Shown one piece after another: positions 48,777 to 58,204 of a DNA stretch of 64,000 nucleotides. The position numbers were made by a program, and so were the translations under genes. Positions within the stretch are counted from its first letter, which is position 1, and the number at the start of each line of letters is the position of its first letter. A model generated the notes under the pieces. That model made no database searches and was not told the origin of the DNA. It saw only the letters and a program-made list of their open reading frames with translations. Origin of the DNA: Synechococcus sp. CS-1328 (lineage in GTDB: Bacteria; Cyanobacteriota; Cyanobacteriia; PCC-6307; Cyanobiaceae); assembly GCF_025128095.1 (NCBI RefSeq), contig NZ_JAHLYT010000071.1:1-64000 (forward strand). The letters are read 5' to 3'.

Positions 48777-49799
48777 GTGGCCACCTCAGCGGCCACTTCA
48801 GCGGCCGCTTCAGCCGCGAACAGCACGGCCTGCTCCCGGCACGCCCTCTCCAGCAGCGCGCTCCAGCCCCGTTGCACCGGCGACGGCAGTTTCAGCCTCT
48901 ACAGCACCGCGTTCGGTGAGGGGTTCCACAGCGCCGAGGGCGCCCTGGCTGAAGCCCTGGCCAAGTTCGTGGGACCGGCCGAGCTGGAGCGCTTCCCGGC
49001 CGGCCGGGAGCTGCTGGTGCTCGAGTGCTGTGTGGGCACGGGCACCAACACCGCCGCCCTGATCGAGGCCGCCGCCGCCCGGGGCCTGCGGCTGCGCTGG
49101 TGGGGCCTGGAGCTGGACCCCGAACCGCTCGCCCTTTCCCTGGCCGACCCAGGCTTCCGCGCCCAGTGGCTGCCCTCCACTCTGGCAGTGCTGGAGACCC
49201 TTCACGGACAGTCGGATCAGGATTTGGCCTCGCAGGATTCAGGTTTGCTGGATCCGATGTTGCGCGGATCGATGCTCTGGGGAGATGCGCGCCGCAGCCT
49301 GCCTCGGCTGGCTGCCGAGCTGGCCGGCCGCTGTGATCTGGTGCTGATGGATGCCTTCTCGCCAGCCCATTGCCCGCAGCTCTGGACGGAGGAGGTGCTG
49401 GCTGCGATGGCGAGCCTGTTGGCCCCCCATGGGCGCTGGCTGAGCTACTGCTCGGCGGCGGCCGTGCGCCAGGCCCTGCGTCGGGCTGGTCTTCATCTGA
49501 CCACGATCCTTTCGCCCACGGGTCCGGCGGTGCTGGGCGAGACCTCTGCGCGCCGCCGCTGGAGCGGAGGCACGGCCGCCAGTCCAGAGCCGCTGCCCCC
49601 CTCCGTCTGGCTGCGGCCGCTCACGCCGATGGAGTGGGAGCACCTCACGACCAGTGCCGGCCACCCCTACCGCGATCCGAGCGGCTGCTCCACGGCGGCC
49701 GCGATCCAACAGCATCGCCAGCTGGAGCAGGCCGCTGGCCGTGCCGAACCCAGCAGTGCCTGGCGCCGTCGCTGGGGCCTGGAGGGTCACCGCCGGTAG
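48777..49799 (+). CDS. MnmC-type tRNA methyltransferase domain protein (DUF752)
   Basis: 340 residues from GTG, 5 bp after aroA. After a low-complexity Ala/Ser start, GDGSFSLYSTAFGEGFHS and LLVLECCVGTGTNTAALIEA show the MnmC methyltransferase half. Then LVLMDAFSPAHCPQLWTEE and LLAPHGRWLSYCSAAAVRQ follow. It lacks the FAD-binding oxidase half of the E. coli fusion. It probably completes mnm5(s2)U in tRNA wobble positions. Confidence 0.85.
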   Translation: MATSAATSAAASAANSTACSRHALSSSALQPRCTGDGSFSLYSTAFGEGFHSAEGALAEALAKFVGPAELERFPAGRELLVLECCVGTGTNTAALIEAAAARGLRLRWWGLELDPEPLALSLADPGFRAQWLPSTLAVLETLHGQSDQDLASQDSGLLDPMLRGSMLWGDARRSLPRLAAELAGRCDLVLMDAFSPAHCPQLWTEEVLAAMASLLAPHGRWLSYCSAAAVRQALRRAGLHLTTILSPTGPAVLGETSARRRWSGGTAASPEPLPPSVWLRPLTPMEWEHLTTSAGHPYRDPSGCSTAAAIQQHRQLEQAAGRAEPSSAWRRRWGLEGHRR

Positions 49800-49826
49800 A
49801 TTCCGCCGCAGACGCCGCCTTCACTG

Positions 49827-51176
49827 ATGCTCGCCGTTGCCGTTCTGGCCGCCGGAAAGGGCACCCGTATGAAGAGCGATCGTCCCAAGGTGTTGCAGCC
49901 GCTGGCCGGCGCCACCCTGGTGGAGCGGGTGCTGCGCAGTTGCCGAACCCTGGATCCGCAACGGCAACTGCTGATCGTGGGCCACCAGGCCGAGCTGGTC
50001 GAGCGGGAACTGAGCCATCTGAACGGTCTGGAGTACGTGCTGCAACAGCCGCAGAACGGCACCGGCCACGCCGTGCAGCAGTTGCTCGAGCCTCTGGCCG
50101 GCTTCAGGGGCGAGTTGCTGGTCTTGAACGGCGATGTGCCACTGCTGCGCCCGGAGACCCTGGAGCAGCTGCTGGCCCGCCATCGCCAGAGCGGCGCCGC
50201 CGTGTCCCTGCTCACCGCCCGGCTCGACGATCCCAGCGGTTACGGCCGTGTCTTCGCCGATGCCGACGGGCAGGTGAGCGCCATCGTGGAGCATCGCGAC
50301 TGCAACCCGGCCCAGCGGGACAACAACCTGATCAACGGCGGCATCTATTGCTTCGACTGGCCGAAACTGGCGGCGGTGCTGCCCCTGCTCACCCCAGACA
50401 ACGACCAGGGGGAGCTCTATCTCACCGACACCGTGGCGCTGTTGCAGTCAGCCGTGCATCTGGAGGTGAGCGATCCCGATGAGATCAACGGAGTCAACGA
50501 CCGCCTGCAGCTCAGCCAGTGCGAAGCCGTGCTCCAGGACCGGCTGCGGCGCTACTGGATGGCCGAGGGGGTCACCTTCGTGGATCCACCCAGTTGCACC
50601 CTCAGTGATGGCAGCCGTTTCGGCCGCGACGTGGTGGTGGAACCCCAGTGCCATTTCCGCGGCAGCAGCGTGATCGGCGATGGATGCCGCATCGGCCCGG
50701 GCTGCCTGATCGAAGACTCCGAACTCGGTTGTGGCGTGGAGGTGCTCCATTCGGTGCTGCGCGGCGCCGTCGTGGCGGATGGCTGCGCGATCGGTCCCTT
50801 CGCCCAGCTCCGCGCCGGCAGCACCTTGGCGGCTGGCTGCCGCGTCGGCAACTTCGTGGAGATCAAGAACAGCGTGCTGGAGGCGGAGGTGAAGGTGAAT
50901 CACCTCAGCTATATCGGCGATGCCGATCTCGGCGCCGGCGTGAATGTGGGTGCCGGCACGATCACCGCCAACTACGACGGTCTCCGCAAGCACCGCACCG
51001 TGATCGGCGCCGGCAGCAAGACCGGGGCCAATTCGGTGCTGGTGGCCCCGATCAGCCTTGGGGAACGGGTCACGGTGGGGGCGGGCTCCACCCTGACCAG
51101 GGACGTGCCCAGCGGTGCCCTGGCGATCGGCCGGGCCCGTCAGTGGATCAAGGAGAACTGGCCCGGTCCTGTCTGA
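49827..51176 (+). CDS. glmU: Bifunctional UDP-GlcNAc pyrophosphorylase / GlcN-1-P acetyltransferase
   Basis: 449 residues. The nucleotidyltransferase domain starts [20 protein letters not shown] and includes [13 protein letters not shown] and [12 protein letters not shown]. The C-terminal left-handed beta-helix has isoleucine-patch-like hexapeptides and [20 protein letters not shown] with the catalytic His/Asn region. It makes UDP-GlcNAc for wall and polysaccharide synthesis. Full-length and intact. Confidence 0.95.
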   Translation: MLAVAVLAAGKGTRMKSDRPKVLQPLAGATLVERVLRSCRTLDPQRQLLIVGHQAELVERELSHLNGLEYVLQQPQNGTGHAVQQLLEPLAGFRGELLVLNGDVPLLRPETLEQLLARHRQSGAAVSLLTARLDDPSGYGRVFADADGQVSAIVEHRDCNPAQRDNNLINGGIYCFDWPKLAAVLPLLTPDNDQGELYLTDTVALLQSAVHLEVSDPDEINGVNDRLQLSQCEAVLQDRLRRYWMAEGVTFVDPPSCTLSDGSRFGRDVVVEPQCHFRGSSVIGDGCRIGPGCLIEDSELGCGVEVLHSVLRGAVVADGCAIGPFAQLRAGSTLAAGCRVGNFVEIKNSVLEAEVKVNHLSYIGDADLGAGVNVGAGTITANYDGLRKHRTVIGAGSKTGANSVLVAPISLGERVTVGAGSTLTRDVPSGALAIGRARQWIKENWPGPV

Positions 51177-51192
51177 TCGCAACGGTCCCATC

Positions 51193-52554
51193 GTGCTGCT
51201 TTCCCTGCCCCTGCTGCTGTCGTTGCTGCTGTCCGCTGTGGTGATCACGGCGGCGGAGCAGCCCTATCAATGGCTGTCTGCGCAGGGATTCCGCCTGCAG
51301 CGACTGTGGCCCCTGGGTGGGTCCGAGGCCCTGCCGCTCTGGCTGCCCCTGATCACCCTGGCGGGCACGCTGCTGTTCGTGCGGCTGGCCTGGGGGCCGT
51401 TGGCAAGGGGCCGTGGAGGGGGGCTCACGGGGCTCTTGCTGCTCCAGCGCCCGGAGCCCGAGGCGTCCGACGGCAGCGGTACCCCTGACGAGAGCGCCTT
51501 CCTGGCCAGCCTCGACTGGCGGGTTCAGCTCGCACGGCTGCCTTTGCTGGCTCTCACCCATCTGGCGGGGTTGTCGGTGGGGACCGAGTCCCCGTCTGCG
51601 GCGCTGGGCGCCTCCTGCCTGTTGGGCCTGCGCCGCTGGCTCACTCCGCTTCGCCTGCTGCCCACCTCGCTGCTGGTGGCGGTCGGAGGAGCTGCCGGCC
51701 TTGGCACCGCGTTCCGCTCCCCCCTGCTGGGGGTGGCCTATGGCCTCGAGGAGCTGAGTGCGGCCAAGGGATTTCCCCTGATCTTCCCCACCTTGTTGCT
51801 GGCGGGTCTCGGCACAGTGCTGTCCGAAGCCTTCGGCTCTGCCTCCGAGGCTCAGCCGGCCCGGCTGGCGGCGCTGGCCCAGCTGCCCCTGGGGCGGCTT
51901 CTGCCTCCGGCCCTCTGGCCCACTCTGCTGGTTACCACGCTGGTGATGGGTCTGCTCGGGGTGGTGTTCGTGCGCTTGCTGATTCCCTGCAGCGCCTGGG
52001 TGGCCGGCGTGCTGCGCAGCCACCCCTGGCGGTCGGCCCTGGCGCTGGCCATGGCCTTTGCCCTGCTGGCCCTTGCCAGCGGTGGTCTCAGCCTCAACGA
52101 TGGCTCCCTCTCCCTCGGCCCGGGCCTGGCTGGTGACTCGTCCCCGCCGGTCTGGGCGGGCTTGCCCCGTCTGCTGGGTCCGCTGCTCAGCATCTCTGTC
52201 GGGGCTCCCGGCGGCTTGATGCACGACACCATGAGCCTCGGTGCGGTGCTGATCGCCCCATGGATCCAGGCCCTGCCAGCCGATCAGCAGGCGGCGGTGG
52301 CGGCGGTGGCTGCTGCGGCGCTGTTCAGCGGTGCCTGCCGCACCCCCCTGTTCTGCGCAGTGTTTGTGTTCACCTTGCAGGGTGATGCCCAGCTGTTGCC
52401 CTGGCTGCTGGTGGCCGCGGCCCTGGCCGCGGCAATCGGCGAGCGCTGCGGCGGCTCCACCTGGAACACCTGCCAGGTGGATCGGCTGCTGGCCTCCCGC
52501 CGTCAGCGATCACAGCCCGAACCCACCCAACCCGAACAACCCCAGCCGGGTTGA
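51193..52554 (+). CDS. ClC-type chloride channel family protein, divergent
   Basis: 453 residues from GTG at 51193. About 10-12 hydrophobic segments are present. The stretch GTESPSAALGAS corresponds to the GxEGP anion-site motif with an altered centre, and AGLGTAFRSPLLGVAYGLEEL matches the helix pair after it. SVGAPGGLMHD corresponds to the GxFxP region. The motif changes make channel or exchanger activity uncertain. It is 16 bp after glmU and convergent with murF. Confidence 0.75.
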   Translation: MLLSLPLLLSLLLSAVVITAAEQPYQWLSAQGFRLQRLWPLGGSEALPLWLPLITLAGTLLFVRLAWGPLARGRGGGLTGLLLLQRPEPEASDGSGTPDESAFLASLDWRVQLARLPLLALTHLAGLSVGTESPSAALGASCLLGLRRWLTPLRLLPTSLLVAVGGAAGLGTAFRSPLLGVAYGLEELSAAKGFPLIFPTLLLAGLGTVLSEAFGSASEAQPARLAALAQLPLGRLLPPALWPTLLVTTLVMGLLGVVFVRLLIPCSAWVAGVLRSHPWRSALALAMAFALLALASGGLSLNDGSLSLGPGLAGDSSPPVWAGLPRLLGPLLSISVGAPGGLMHDTMSLGAVLIAPWIQALPADQQAAVAAVAAAALFSGACRTPLFCAVFVFTLQGDAQLLPWLLVAAALAAAIGERCGGSTWNTCQVDRLLASRRQRSQPEPTQPEQPQPG

Positions 52555-52570
52555 GCGAACCCAACGGGCT
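52544..52570. terminator. Candidate terminator hairpin between ClC-like gene and murF
   Basis: AGCCGGGTT (52544-52552) can pair with AACCC (52558-52562) and GGCT (52567-52570), leaving a 4-nt bulge and a 5-nt loop. It spans the ClC stop in the 27-bp convergent gap. The bulge and lack of a T-run make it weak. Confidence 0.3.
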
Positions 52571-52581
52571 GAAGGCTTCGA

Positions 52582-54027
52582 TCAGCTCCAGCTCTCCTGC
52601 TCCAGAGACGGCAACAGCCGTTCCAGAGCCACGCCACGACTCGCCTTGAGCAGCACCACATCGCCGGCGTTGAGCCAGCTGCGCAGTGGTTCAAACGCTT
52701 CGATCGCCTCAGCGACGCGCGCCAGCCGGGGCAGAGACCGCGCCGCTTCGAGCATGGCCTCGCCTTCCGCGCCACCATCCACGATCACCAGTCCATCCAG
52801 CCCCAGGGCCGCGGCGCGTTCGGCCACCTGCTGATGCAACGCCAGGCTCCGATCACCCAGCTCCAGCATCGTGCCGAGCACGGCGAACCGGCGCCCCGGT
52901 TGGCCTGCCAGCAGCTCCAGGGCCGCCAGCACCGCCTCCGGCGAGGCGTTGTAGGTCTCATCCAGCACCGTGAGGCCACCCATCTGCCGCCGCCTGTTGC
53001 GGCCCCCGGGCACGTCCACCTCCAGCGTCGTCAGGGTGTCGGGCGCGATGCCCAGTCGCTCGGCCACCGCCAGCGCCAGCAAGAGGTTTCTGGCGTTGTG
53101 TCGTCCCTCCAGGGGCAGGCTCACCGACTGGATCCGGCCGTTGTGATGCACCTCCAGGCGACTGCCATCGCCGCTGAGATGACCGATCCAATCAGCCGGT
53201 GGCAGTGGTTCAGCGGCAGGGTCGCTGCTGAGGGCCACCCGCCAGACCGCGCCGGACCAGACCCTGGCCAACGCCGTCTCCAGCAGCGGATCCCCCGCCG
53301 GAATCACCAGCAGGCCGTCGGGTTTGAGGCCGAGGCAGATTTCACACTTGGCCTGGGCGATCGCCTCCCGGCTGCCGAGGCGGCCGATGTGGGCCGTGCC
53401 GATGTTGGTGATCACGCTCACATCGGGAGCCGCGCAGCGGCTGAGCCGTTCGATCTCGCCCATGCCGCGCATGCCCATCTCCACCACCAGGGCGGCGGTG
53501 GATGCGCGGGCCTTGAGCAGGGTGAGGGGCACGCCGATGTCGTTGTTCTCGTTGCCGCTGCTCGCCACCACCGGCCCCAGGTCTGCCAGGGAAGCGCGGA
53601 TCAGCTCGCGGGTGGTGGTCTTGCCGGCGGAGCCGGTCACAGCCACCACGGGGGCTCCCAGCTGCTTGCGCCACAGCGATCCCAGCTGCTGATAGGCCAG
53701 CAGCGTATCCGCCACGATCCAAAGGGGCCGCCCCAGGCCCGCCAAGTGCTCTCGCTGACTCTCCGTCAGCCGATCGGCCTGGGCAACCGCCGCCGCTGCG
53801 CCGCCGCTGGCCAGGGCCTGCTCAAGGAAGGTATGGCCATCGAAGTGCTCGCCCACCAGGGGCACGAATAGATCTCCTGGCTGGAGGCGACGGCTGTCGG
53901 TGCAGATGGCATCGGCTTCGATGCAAAGCTCCGTCAGCCCTGCCCCGGGCTGGACGTCCTGATGCTCTTCTGGTGCCTTTAGGGGTTCCCCCCAGAGCTC
54001 CTCCAGTTCACTCAGGCGGATCGCCAT
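52582..54027 (-). CDS. murF: UDP-N-acetylmuramoyl-tripeptide--D-alanyl-D-alanine ligase
   Basis: 481 residues from the ATG at 54027. Mur ligase motifs are VVAVTGSAGKTTTRELI (P-loop), NENNDIGVPLTLL, MGMRGMGEIERL, NIGTAHIGRLGS and LDETYNASPEAV. It adds D-Ala-D-Ala to the UDP-MurNAc tripeptide in the cytoplasm. Its start overlaps the end of the upstream hypothetical gene by 16 bp, so they are probably cotranscribed. Confidence 0.94.
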   Translation of the reverse strand: MAIRLSELEELWGEPLKAPEEHQDVQPGAGLTELCIEADAICTDSRRLQPGDLFVPLVGEHFDGHTFLEQALASGGAAAAVAQADRLTESQREHLAGLGRPLWIVADTLLAYQQLGSLWRKQLGAPVVAVTGSAGKTTTRELIRASLADLGPVVASSGNENNDIGVPLTLLKARASTAALVVEMGMRGMGEIERLSRCAAPDVSVITNIGTAHIGRLGSREAIAQAKCEICLGLKPDGLLVIPAGDPLLETALARVWSGAVWRVALSSDPAAEPLPPADWIGHLSGDGSRLEVHHNGRIQSVSLPLEGRHNARNLLLALAVAERLGIAPDTLTTLEVDVPGGRNRRRQMGGLTVLDETYNASPEAVLAALELLAGQPGRRFAVLGTMLELGDRSLALHQQVAERAAALGLDGLVIVDGGAEGEAMLEAARSLPRLARVAEAIEAFEPLRSWLNAGDVVLLKASRGVALERLLPSLEQESWS

Positions 54028-54896
54028 GGGGGCAGCAGGCCAGGATCGAGCAGGATCATGCCGGATCCGAGCCTGGCGGAGTGCCCCAGCAGGCGCCCAT
54101 GGATGTCGCGCAGCTCCAGGCGATCGAAGCCCTGGCCCTGGGCGTGCTCCCACCAGCGCTCGGCCAGCTGCTGCCGTTGCTCCGACCGCAGCTGGCCGTA
54201 GGACGCATCCAGCCGCAGGATCACAGCGCCGAGCTCCGGCTGCTCGATCAGCTCCAGCCAGGTGGCTGGTCCATCGATCAGGCCTTCGCCATCGTCGGCG
54301 TAGCCGTTGTCCGCCTGGCTGGCCCTGGTCGGGGTGTCCGTGGTCGAGGTGTCCGTGGGCTGCGGGTCGGCTGATCCGGGGATCTCCTCCGATTGGGGCA
54401 GCTCCTGATCCGTGCCGCTGGCTGTTGCTGTCCCCTTGGCGGCCTCGATCGTCGCGCTGTCCTGCTCACGCGTCGCGCTGCGCTGCTGGCTGTTTGTGTT
54501 GAGCTCGATCGGGGGCTGCTGGGCTTGGGTGCCTGAGCTGTCACCACCACTGGCCAGCGGGGTGCTGTCGAACACCCCCTGGGCAGCAGGAGTCGGAGTC
54601 GCGGCTGGGCGGTGCTGCAGAGTCCAGACCAGCAGGCCGCTGAGCGTCAGCGCCACCGCCAGGATCAGCGGCCAGAACAGGGGGGCAAGGTCGCGGGGCC
54701 AGGGCCCCGGTCGCGGCAGATCGCCGCTGTTGTTGCGTCGCAGGAGCTCCCGGGCCAGCAGCCGCAGGCTGGCCGCAAGGGCCGTCAGGTCGCGGCCCAG
54801 CAGCCGCCACGGACTTTCGTAGACAGCCGGCAGGGGGGCGGTGTCGGTGGGGCGAGACTCCAGGGCGACCGGTTCGCCCCGCTCCCGTTCACCCAT
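54012..54896 (-). CDS. Hypothetical single-pass membrane protein
   Basis: 294 residues. A basic N-terminal region is followed by one membrane segment ([19 protein letters not shown]) near residue 75-93. A long Ser/Thr/Gln/Asp-rich linker comes next (~100-205), then a folded C-terminal ~85 residues ([40 protein letters not shown]). It overlaps glgA by 8 bp upstream and murF by 16 bp downstream. No family was recognised; the linker suggests a periplasmic C-terminal domain. Confidence 0.75.
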   Translation of the reverse strand: MGERERGEPVALESRPTDTAPLPAVYESPWRLLGRDLTALAASLRLLARELLRRNNSGDLPRPGPWPRDLAPLFWPLILAVALTLSGLLVWTLQHRPAATPTPAAQGVFDSTPLASGGDSSGTQAQQPPIELNTNSQQRSATREQDSATIEAAKGTATASGTDQELPQSEEIPGSADPQPTDTSTTDTPTRASQADNGYADDGEGLIDGPATWLELIEQPELGAVILRLDASYGQLRSEQRQQLAERWWEHAQGQGFDRLELRDIHGRLLGHSARLGSGMILLDPGLLPPWRSA

Positions 54897-56430
54897 TGAG
54901 GCGGCGGCGTAGCAGGTTGAGCGGATTGCGGCTGCCGCGCCCTTCCTGGGTCAGGGAGGCATCCGCAGCGGGTGCCTGGCCACCCCGCAGGCTGGGATCG
55001 GCATCCTGGCCCTGGGAGAAGCGCTCCACGTCTTCGGCCAGGGGGGTGGGTTCCTTGACGCCGCAGACATCGCGGTACATGGCGTCGTATTCGAGGGCGG
55101 AGCGGCTCCAGCTCATGTCCTGGGTCATGCCGCGGCGCTGCAGCTCCTCCCAGCTGCTCTGGTGGCGGTAGGCCTCCCAGGAGCGCACGATCGAGGTGAA
55201 GAAGTCGACCGGCTCGTAGCGATCGAAGCAGAAGCCCGTGCCTGTGCCGCCGATCGGATCATGGGGCGGCACGGTGTCCACCAGTCCGCCGACCCGGCGC
55301 ACCACCGGCACCGAGCCGTAGCGCATCGCCAGCATCTGGCTGATGCCGCAAGGTTCGAAGCGGCTGGGCATCAGGAATGCATCGCTGCCGCCGTAGATCA
55401 GCCGTGACAGGGCGTCGTCGTAGGTGAGAAACACGGCGAAGCGGCCAGGATGGCGGGCCGCCATCTGCCACAGCCCCGATTCGTAGCCGCGATCGCCGGT
55501 GCCGAGCACCACGATCTGGCTGTCGGTGTAGGCGAGCACCCGGTCTGCCACCTGCAGCAGCAGATCCACCCCCTTCTGATCCACCAGCCGGCTGACCATG
55601 CCCATCAGGTAGGTGCGCGGGCTCAAGGTGAGACCCATGCGTTCCTGCAGCGCCTGTTTGTTGCGCGCCCGCGGGCTCAGATCGGCCGGCGTGAAGGTGG
55701 CCGGCAGGGTGGGATCGGTCGCCGGATTCCAGTCTTCCGTGTCGATGCCGTTCAGGATGCCGCGCAGTTTGCCGCTGATGTAATTGAGCAGTCCGTCGAG
55801 GTGTTCGCCGTACTGGGGCGTGCGGATCTCAATGGCATAGGTGGGTGACACGGCGTTCACCCGATCGGCATAGAGCAGGGCCGCCGCCATGGTGTGATCG
55901 CCCTGCATGTACCAGGGGCACCAGGTCATCCGCTCCAGCTTCCAGCGCCATGGACCCTGGTACTTGAGGTTGTGGATGGTGAAGACCGTGCTGATCTCGG
56001 GGTCTTGATGCATCCACACCGGGATCATGCCGGTGTGCCAATCGTGGCAGTGCAGCACCTGCGGCTTCCAACCGCCGTTCCAGGCGAATTCGGCGGTGGC
56101 GCTGGCGAAGAAGGTGAAGCGCCAATCCTCATCCTCACCGCCATAAATCCGCTCCGGATCGAACACCGGATGGCCCACCAGATAGATCGGCAGTCCGTTG
56201 GTGGGATGACGGGTTTCGAACACCGAGAAATCGGTGCCCATCGTGTGTCCACGCCAGATCGGTTCGTCTGGAATCGACAGAAGACTCCAGAGCTTGCCGT
56301 AACCCGGCATGATGATGCGCACGTCGTGGCCAAGCGCAGCCAGGGCTGGGGCCAGGGAGCCCACCACGTCCCCCATGCCGCCCACTTTGATCATGGGCGC
56401 GCATTCTGCGGCGGCGAACAACACCCGCAT
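54889..56430 (-). CDS. glgA: Glycogen synthase
   Basis: 513 residues. The N-terminal ADP-glucose site [16 protein letters not shown] is present, as are [24 protein letters not shown] and the C-terminal [20 protein letters not shown] with RVGGLVDTV. It elongates alpha-1,4-glucan from ADP-glucose in the cytoplasm. The N-terminal half has no extra domain. It is followed by a membrane protein gene overlapping by 8 bp. Confidence 0.95.
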   Translation of the reverse strand: MRVLFAAAECAPMIKVGGMGDVVGSLAPALAALGHDVRIIMPGYGKLWSLLSIPDEPIWRGHTMGTDFSVFETRHPTNGLPIYLVGHPVFDPERIYGGEDEDWRFTFFASATAEFAWNGGWKPQVLHCHDWHTGMIPVWMHQDPEISTVFTIHNLKYQGPWRWKLERMTWCPWYMQGDHTMAAALLYADRVNAVSPTYAIEIRTPQYGEHLDGLLNYISGKLRGILNGIDTEDWNPATDPTLPATFTPADLSPRARNKQALQERMGLTLSPRTYLMGMVSRLVDQKGVDLLLQVADRVLAYTDSQIVVLGTGDRGYESGLWQMAARHPGRFAVFLTYDDALSRLIYGGSDAFLMPSRFEPCGISQMLAMRYGSVPVVRRVGGLVDTVPPHDPIGGTGTGFCFDRYEPVDFFTSIVRSWEAYRHQSSWEELQRRGMTQDMSWSRSALEYDAMYRDVCGVKEPTPLAEDVERFSQGQDADPSLRGGQAPAADASLTQEGRGSRNPLNLLRRRLNG

Positions 56431-56517
56431 CGAAATCCTGCCAGAGGTGGCGGCATATTACGGGCGCCGTCCAGCACGAGATCCCCGGGGTCTGTGCCGA
56501 TCTGTCCGGGAGCATTG

Positions 56518-56587
56518 GTCAGCGCAGCAACGTCAGCGCAGCACCGTCATCGCAGCACTGTCATCGCAACTCCGTCAGGGCAGCACT
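56518..56587 (-). repeat. Five tandem 14-bp copies including the 3' end of the L,D-transpeptidase gene
   Basis: Units start at 56518, 56532, 56546, 56560 and 56574 with plus-strand form GTCAGCGCAGCAAC and variants. On the minus strand, the unit nearest the gene contains the last codons and stop (GTGCTGCCCTGA), and the next units repeat this block beyond the stop. The array therefore looks like a tandem duplication of the gene end. Confidence 0.88.
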
Positions 56588-57261
56588 GTTACGGGGGTTC
56601 CGAGCTGCACCAGGTTGTACAGCGCCTGCACGTGTTCGTCGTAGAGGCGGACGCAGCCGTGCGACACCGCCTGGCCGACGCTGGCGCGGTTGGGTGTGCC
56701 ATGGAAGCCGGCGGTGACGCAGCCCTGCACCACCAGGTTCTCCTGGCCGTTGAAGCCGCGGCGGCCCTTGCAGTCGCGATAGAAGCCGATCCAGCGGCTG
56801 CCGAGCGGGTTGGCCGGTCCGGGTTGAATCAGGCGACCGTTGGCCGGATGCTGCCAGACCGGGTTGGTCCGCAGCTCCATCACCTCGAACCGGCCCACGG
56901 GGGTTTCCCATCCCGGCATGCCGACCGCCACTGGAAAGCGCCGGATTTCCTGGCCGTTCTCGAGCACCAGCAGGCGTCGCTGGCGGCGATCCAGAACCAG
57001 CTCCCGTCCACCAGGGGGCTGATCAGCTGGTTCCGTCTGGGGGGAGGGCTGCGTCACGGCCTCGGCTGAGGCTGGGGTGGCCACGGCCACGACCTGGTTT
57101 GTGCCAATCACCTCGGTGCTGGTACTGGACTGGGTGCTGGCACCGGCCTCAGGAGCGATCCATGCCGCGGTCAGCCCCAGGCTGATCAGTCCAGCCAGGG
57201 TGCTCCGGGGCAGCCCGCGGTAGATCGGGCGAGCCTTTTGATACGGCTGGCTGCCCGGCAT
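56575..57261 (-). CDS. L,D-transpeptidase (YkuD domain)
   Basis: About 228 residues from the ATG at 57261; a GTG at 57318 gives a longer form. A membrane anchor or signal (TLAGLISLGLTAAWIAPEAG) is followed by a Ser/Thr/Gln linker. The YkuD catalytic domain has HGTPNRASVGQAVSHGCVRL with the catalytic His and Cys. It forms 3-3 crosslinks or attaches proteins to peptidoglycan in the periplasm. Confidence 0.88.
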   Translation of the reverse strand: MPGSQPYQKARPIYRGLPRSTLAGLISLGLTAAWIAPEAGASTQSSTSTEVIGTNQVVAVATPASAEAVTQPSPQTEPADQPPGGRELVLDRRQRRLLVLENGQEIRRFPVAVGMPGWETPVGRFEVMELRTNPVWQHPANGRLIQPGPANPLGSRWIGFYRDCKGRRGFNGQENLVVQGCVTAGFHGTPNRASVGQAVSHGCVRLYDEHVQALYNLVQLGTPVTVLP

Positions 57262-57352
57262 CGGCAATGACCACAGCGGCGTTTCAGAGAGCGGTTCGGA
57301 TCGGTGGGCGGGGCGCACTGGCTGGGACAGATCCGATGGCAGTGATCAACCT

Positions 57353-58204
57353 TCAAGGTAGCCAGGCTGAGGAGGAGAAGTCGGGCTCGCGTTTTTCGAG
57401 GAAGGCGTTGCGACCCTCCTGCCCCTCCTCGGTTCTGTAGAAGAGATGGGTGGCCTGGCCCGCCAGTTCCTGCAGGCCGGCCAGGCCGTCGGTTTCGGCG
57501 TTGAAGGCGGCCTTGAGGCAGCGGATCGCCGTGGGGCTGTGGCGCAGCACCTGGCGGGCCCAGCTCACTCCCTCCGCCTCCAGCTGCTCCAGGGGCACCA
57601 CCTGATTCACCAACCCCATCGCCAGGGCCTCCTGGGCGTTGTATTGCCGGCAGAGAAACCAGATCTCGCGGGCCTTGCGTTGCCCCACCACCCGGGCCAG
57701 GTAGCCGGCGCCGAAACCGCCGTCGAAGCTGCCGACCCGGGGCCCGGTCTGGCCGAACACCGCGTTTTCCGCCGCCAGACTCAGATCACAGAGCAGATGC
57801 AGCACCTGGCCGCCGCCGATGGCGTATCCGGCGACCAGGGCAATCACCACCTTGGGCAGGCTGCGGATCAGCCGTTGCAGGTCGAGCACATTGAGGCGAG
57901 GCAGGCCCGTCTCATCCAGGTAACCGCCGTCACCCCGCACGCTCTGGTCGCCGCCGGCGCAGAAGGCCCAACCGCCATCGGCCGCCGGACCGGCACCTGT
58001 GAACAGCACCACGCCGAGGCGGGGGTTGTCGCGCACCCGGGAAAAGGCGTCGCAGAGTTCCTGCACCGTGCGGGGCCGGAAGGCGTTGCGTTTATGGGGC
58101 CGATCAATGGTGATGCGGGCGATTCCCTCATCACTGATCTCGAAACGGATGTCCTCATACGACCCGGCGCTCTGCCAGATCACCGGCTGGGGGGTCGTGC
58201 TCAA
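57353..58204 (-). CDS. menB: 1,4-dihydroxy-2-naphthoyl-CoA synthase
   Basis: 283 residues from TTG, overlapping the menD stop (TTGA). Crotonase-fold motifs are [48 protein letters not shown] and [18 protein letters not shown]. It closes the second ring of the naphthoquinone in phylloquinone synthesis, needed for photosystem I in cyanobacteria. Confidence 0.95.
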   Translation of the reverse strand: MSTTPQPVIWQSAGSYEDIRFEISDEGIARITIDRPHKRNAFRPRTVQELCDAFSRVRDNPRLGVVLFTGAGPAADGGWAFCAGGDQSVRGDGGYLDETGLPRLNVLDLQRLIRSLPKVVIALVAGYAIGGGQVLHLLCDLSLAAENAVFGQTGPRVGSFDGGFGAGYLARVVGQRKAREIWFLCRQYNAQEALAMGLVNQVVPLEQLEAEGVSWARQVLRHSPTAIRCLKAAFNAETDGLAGLQELAGQATHLFYRTEEGQEGRNAFLEKREPDFSSSAWLP

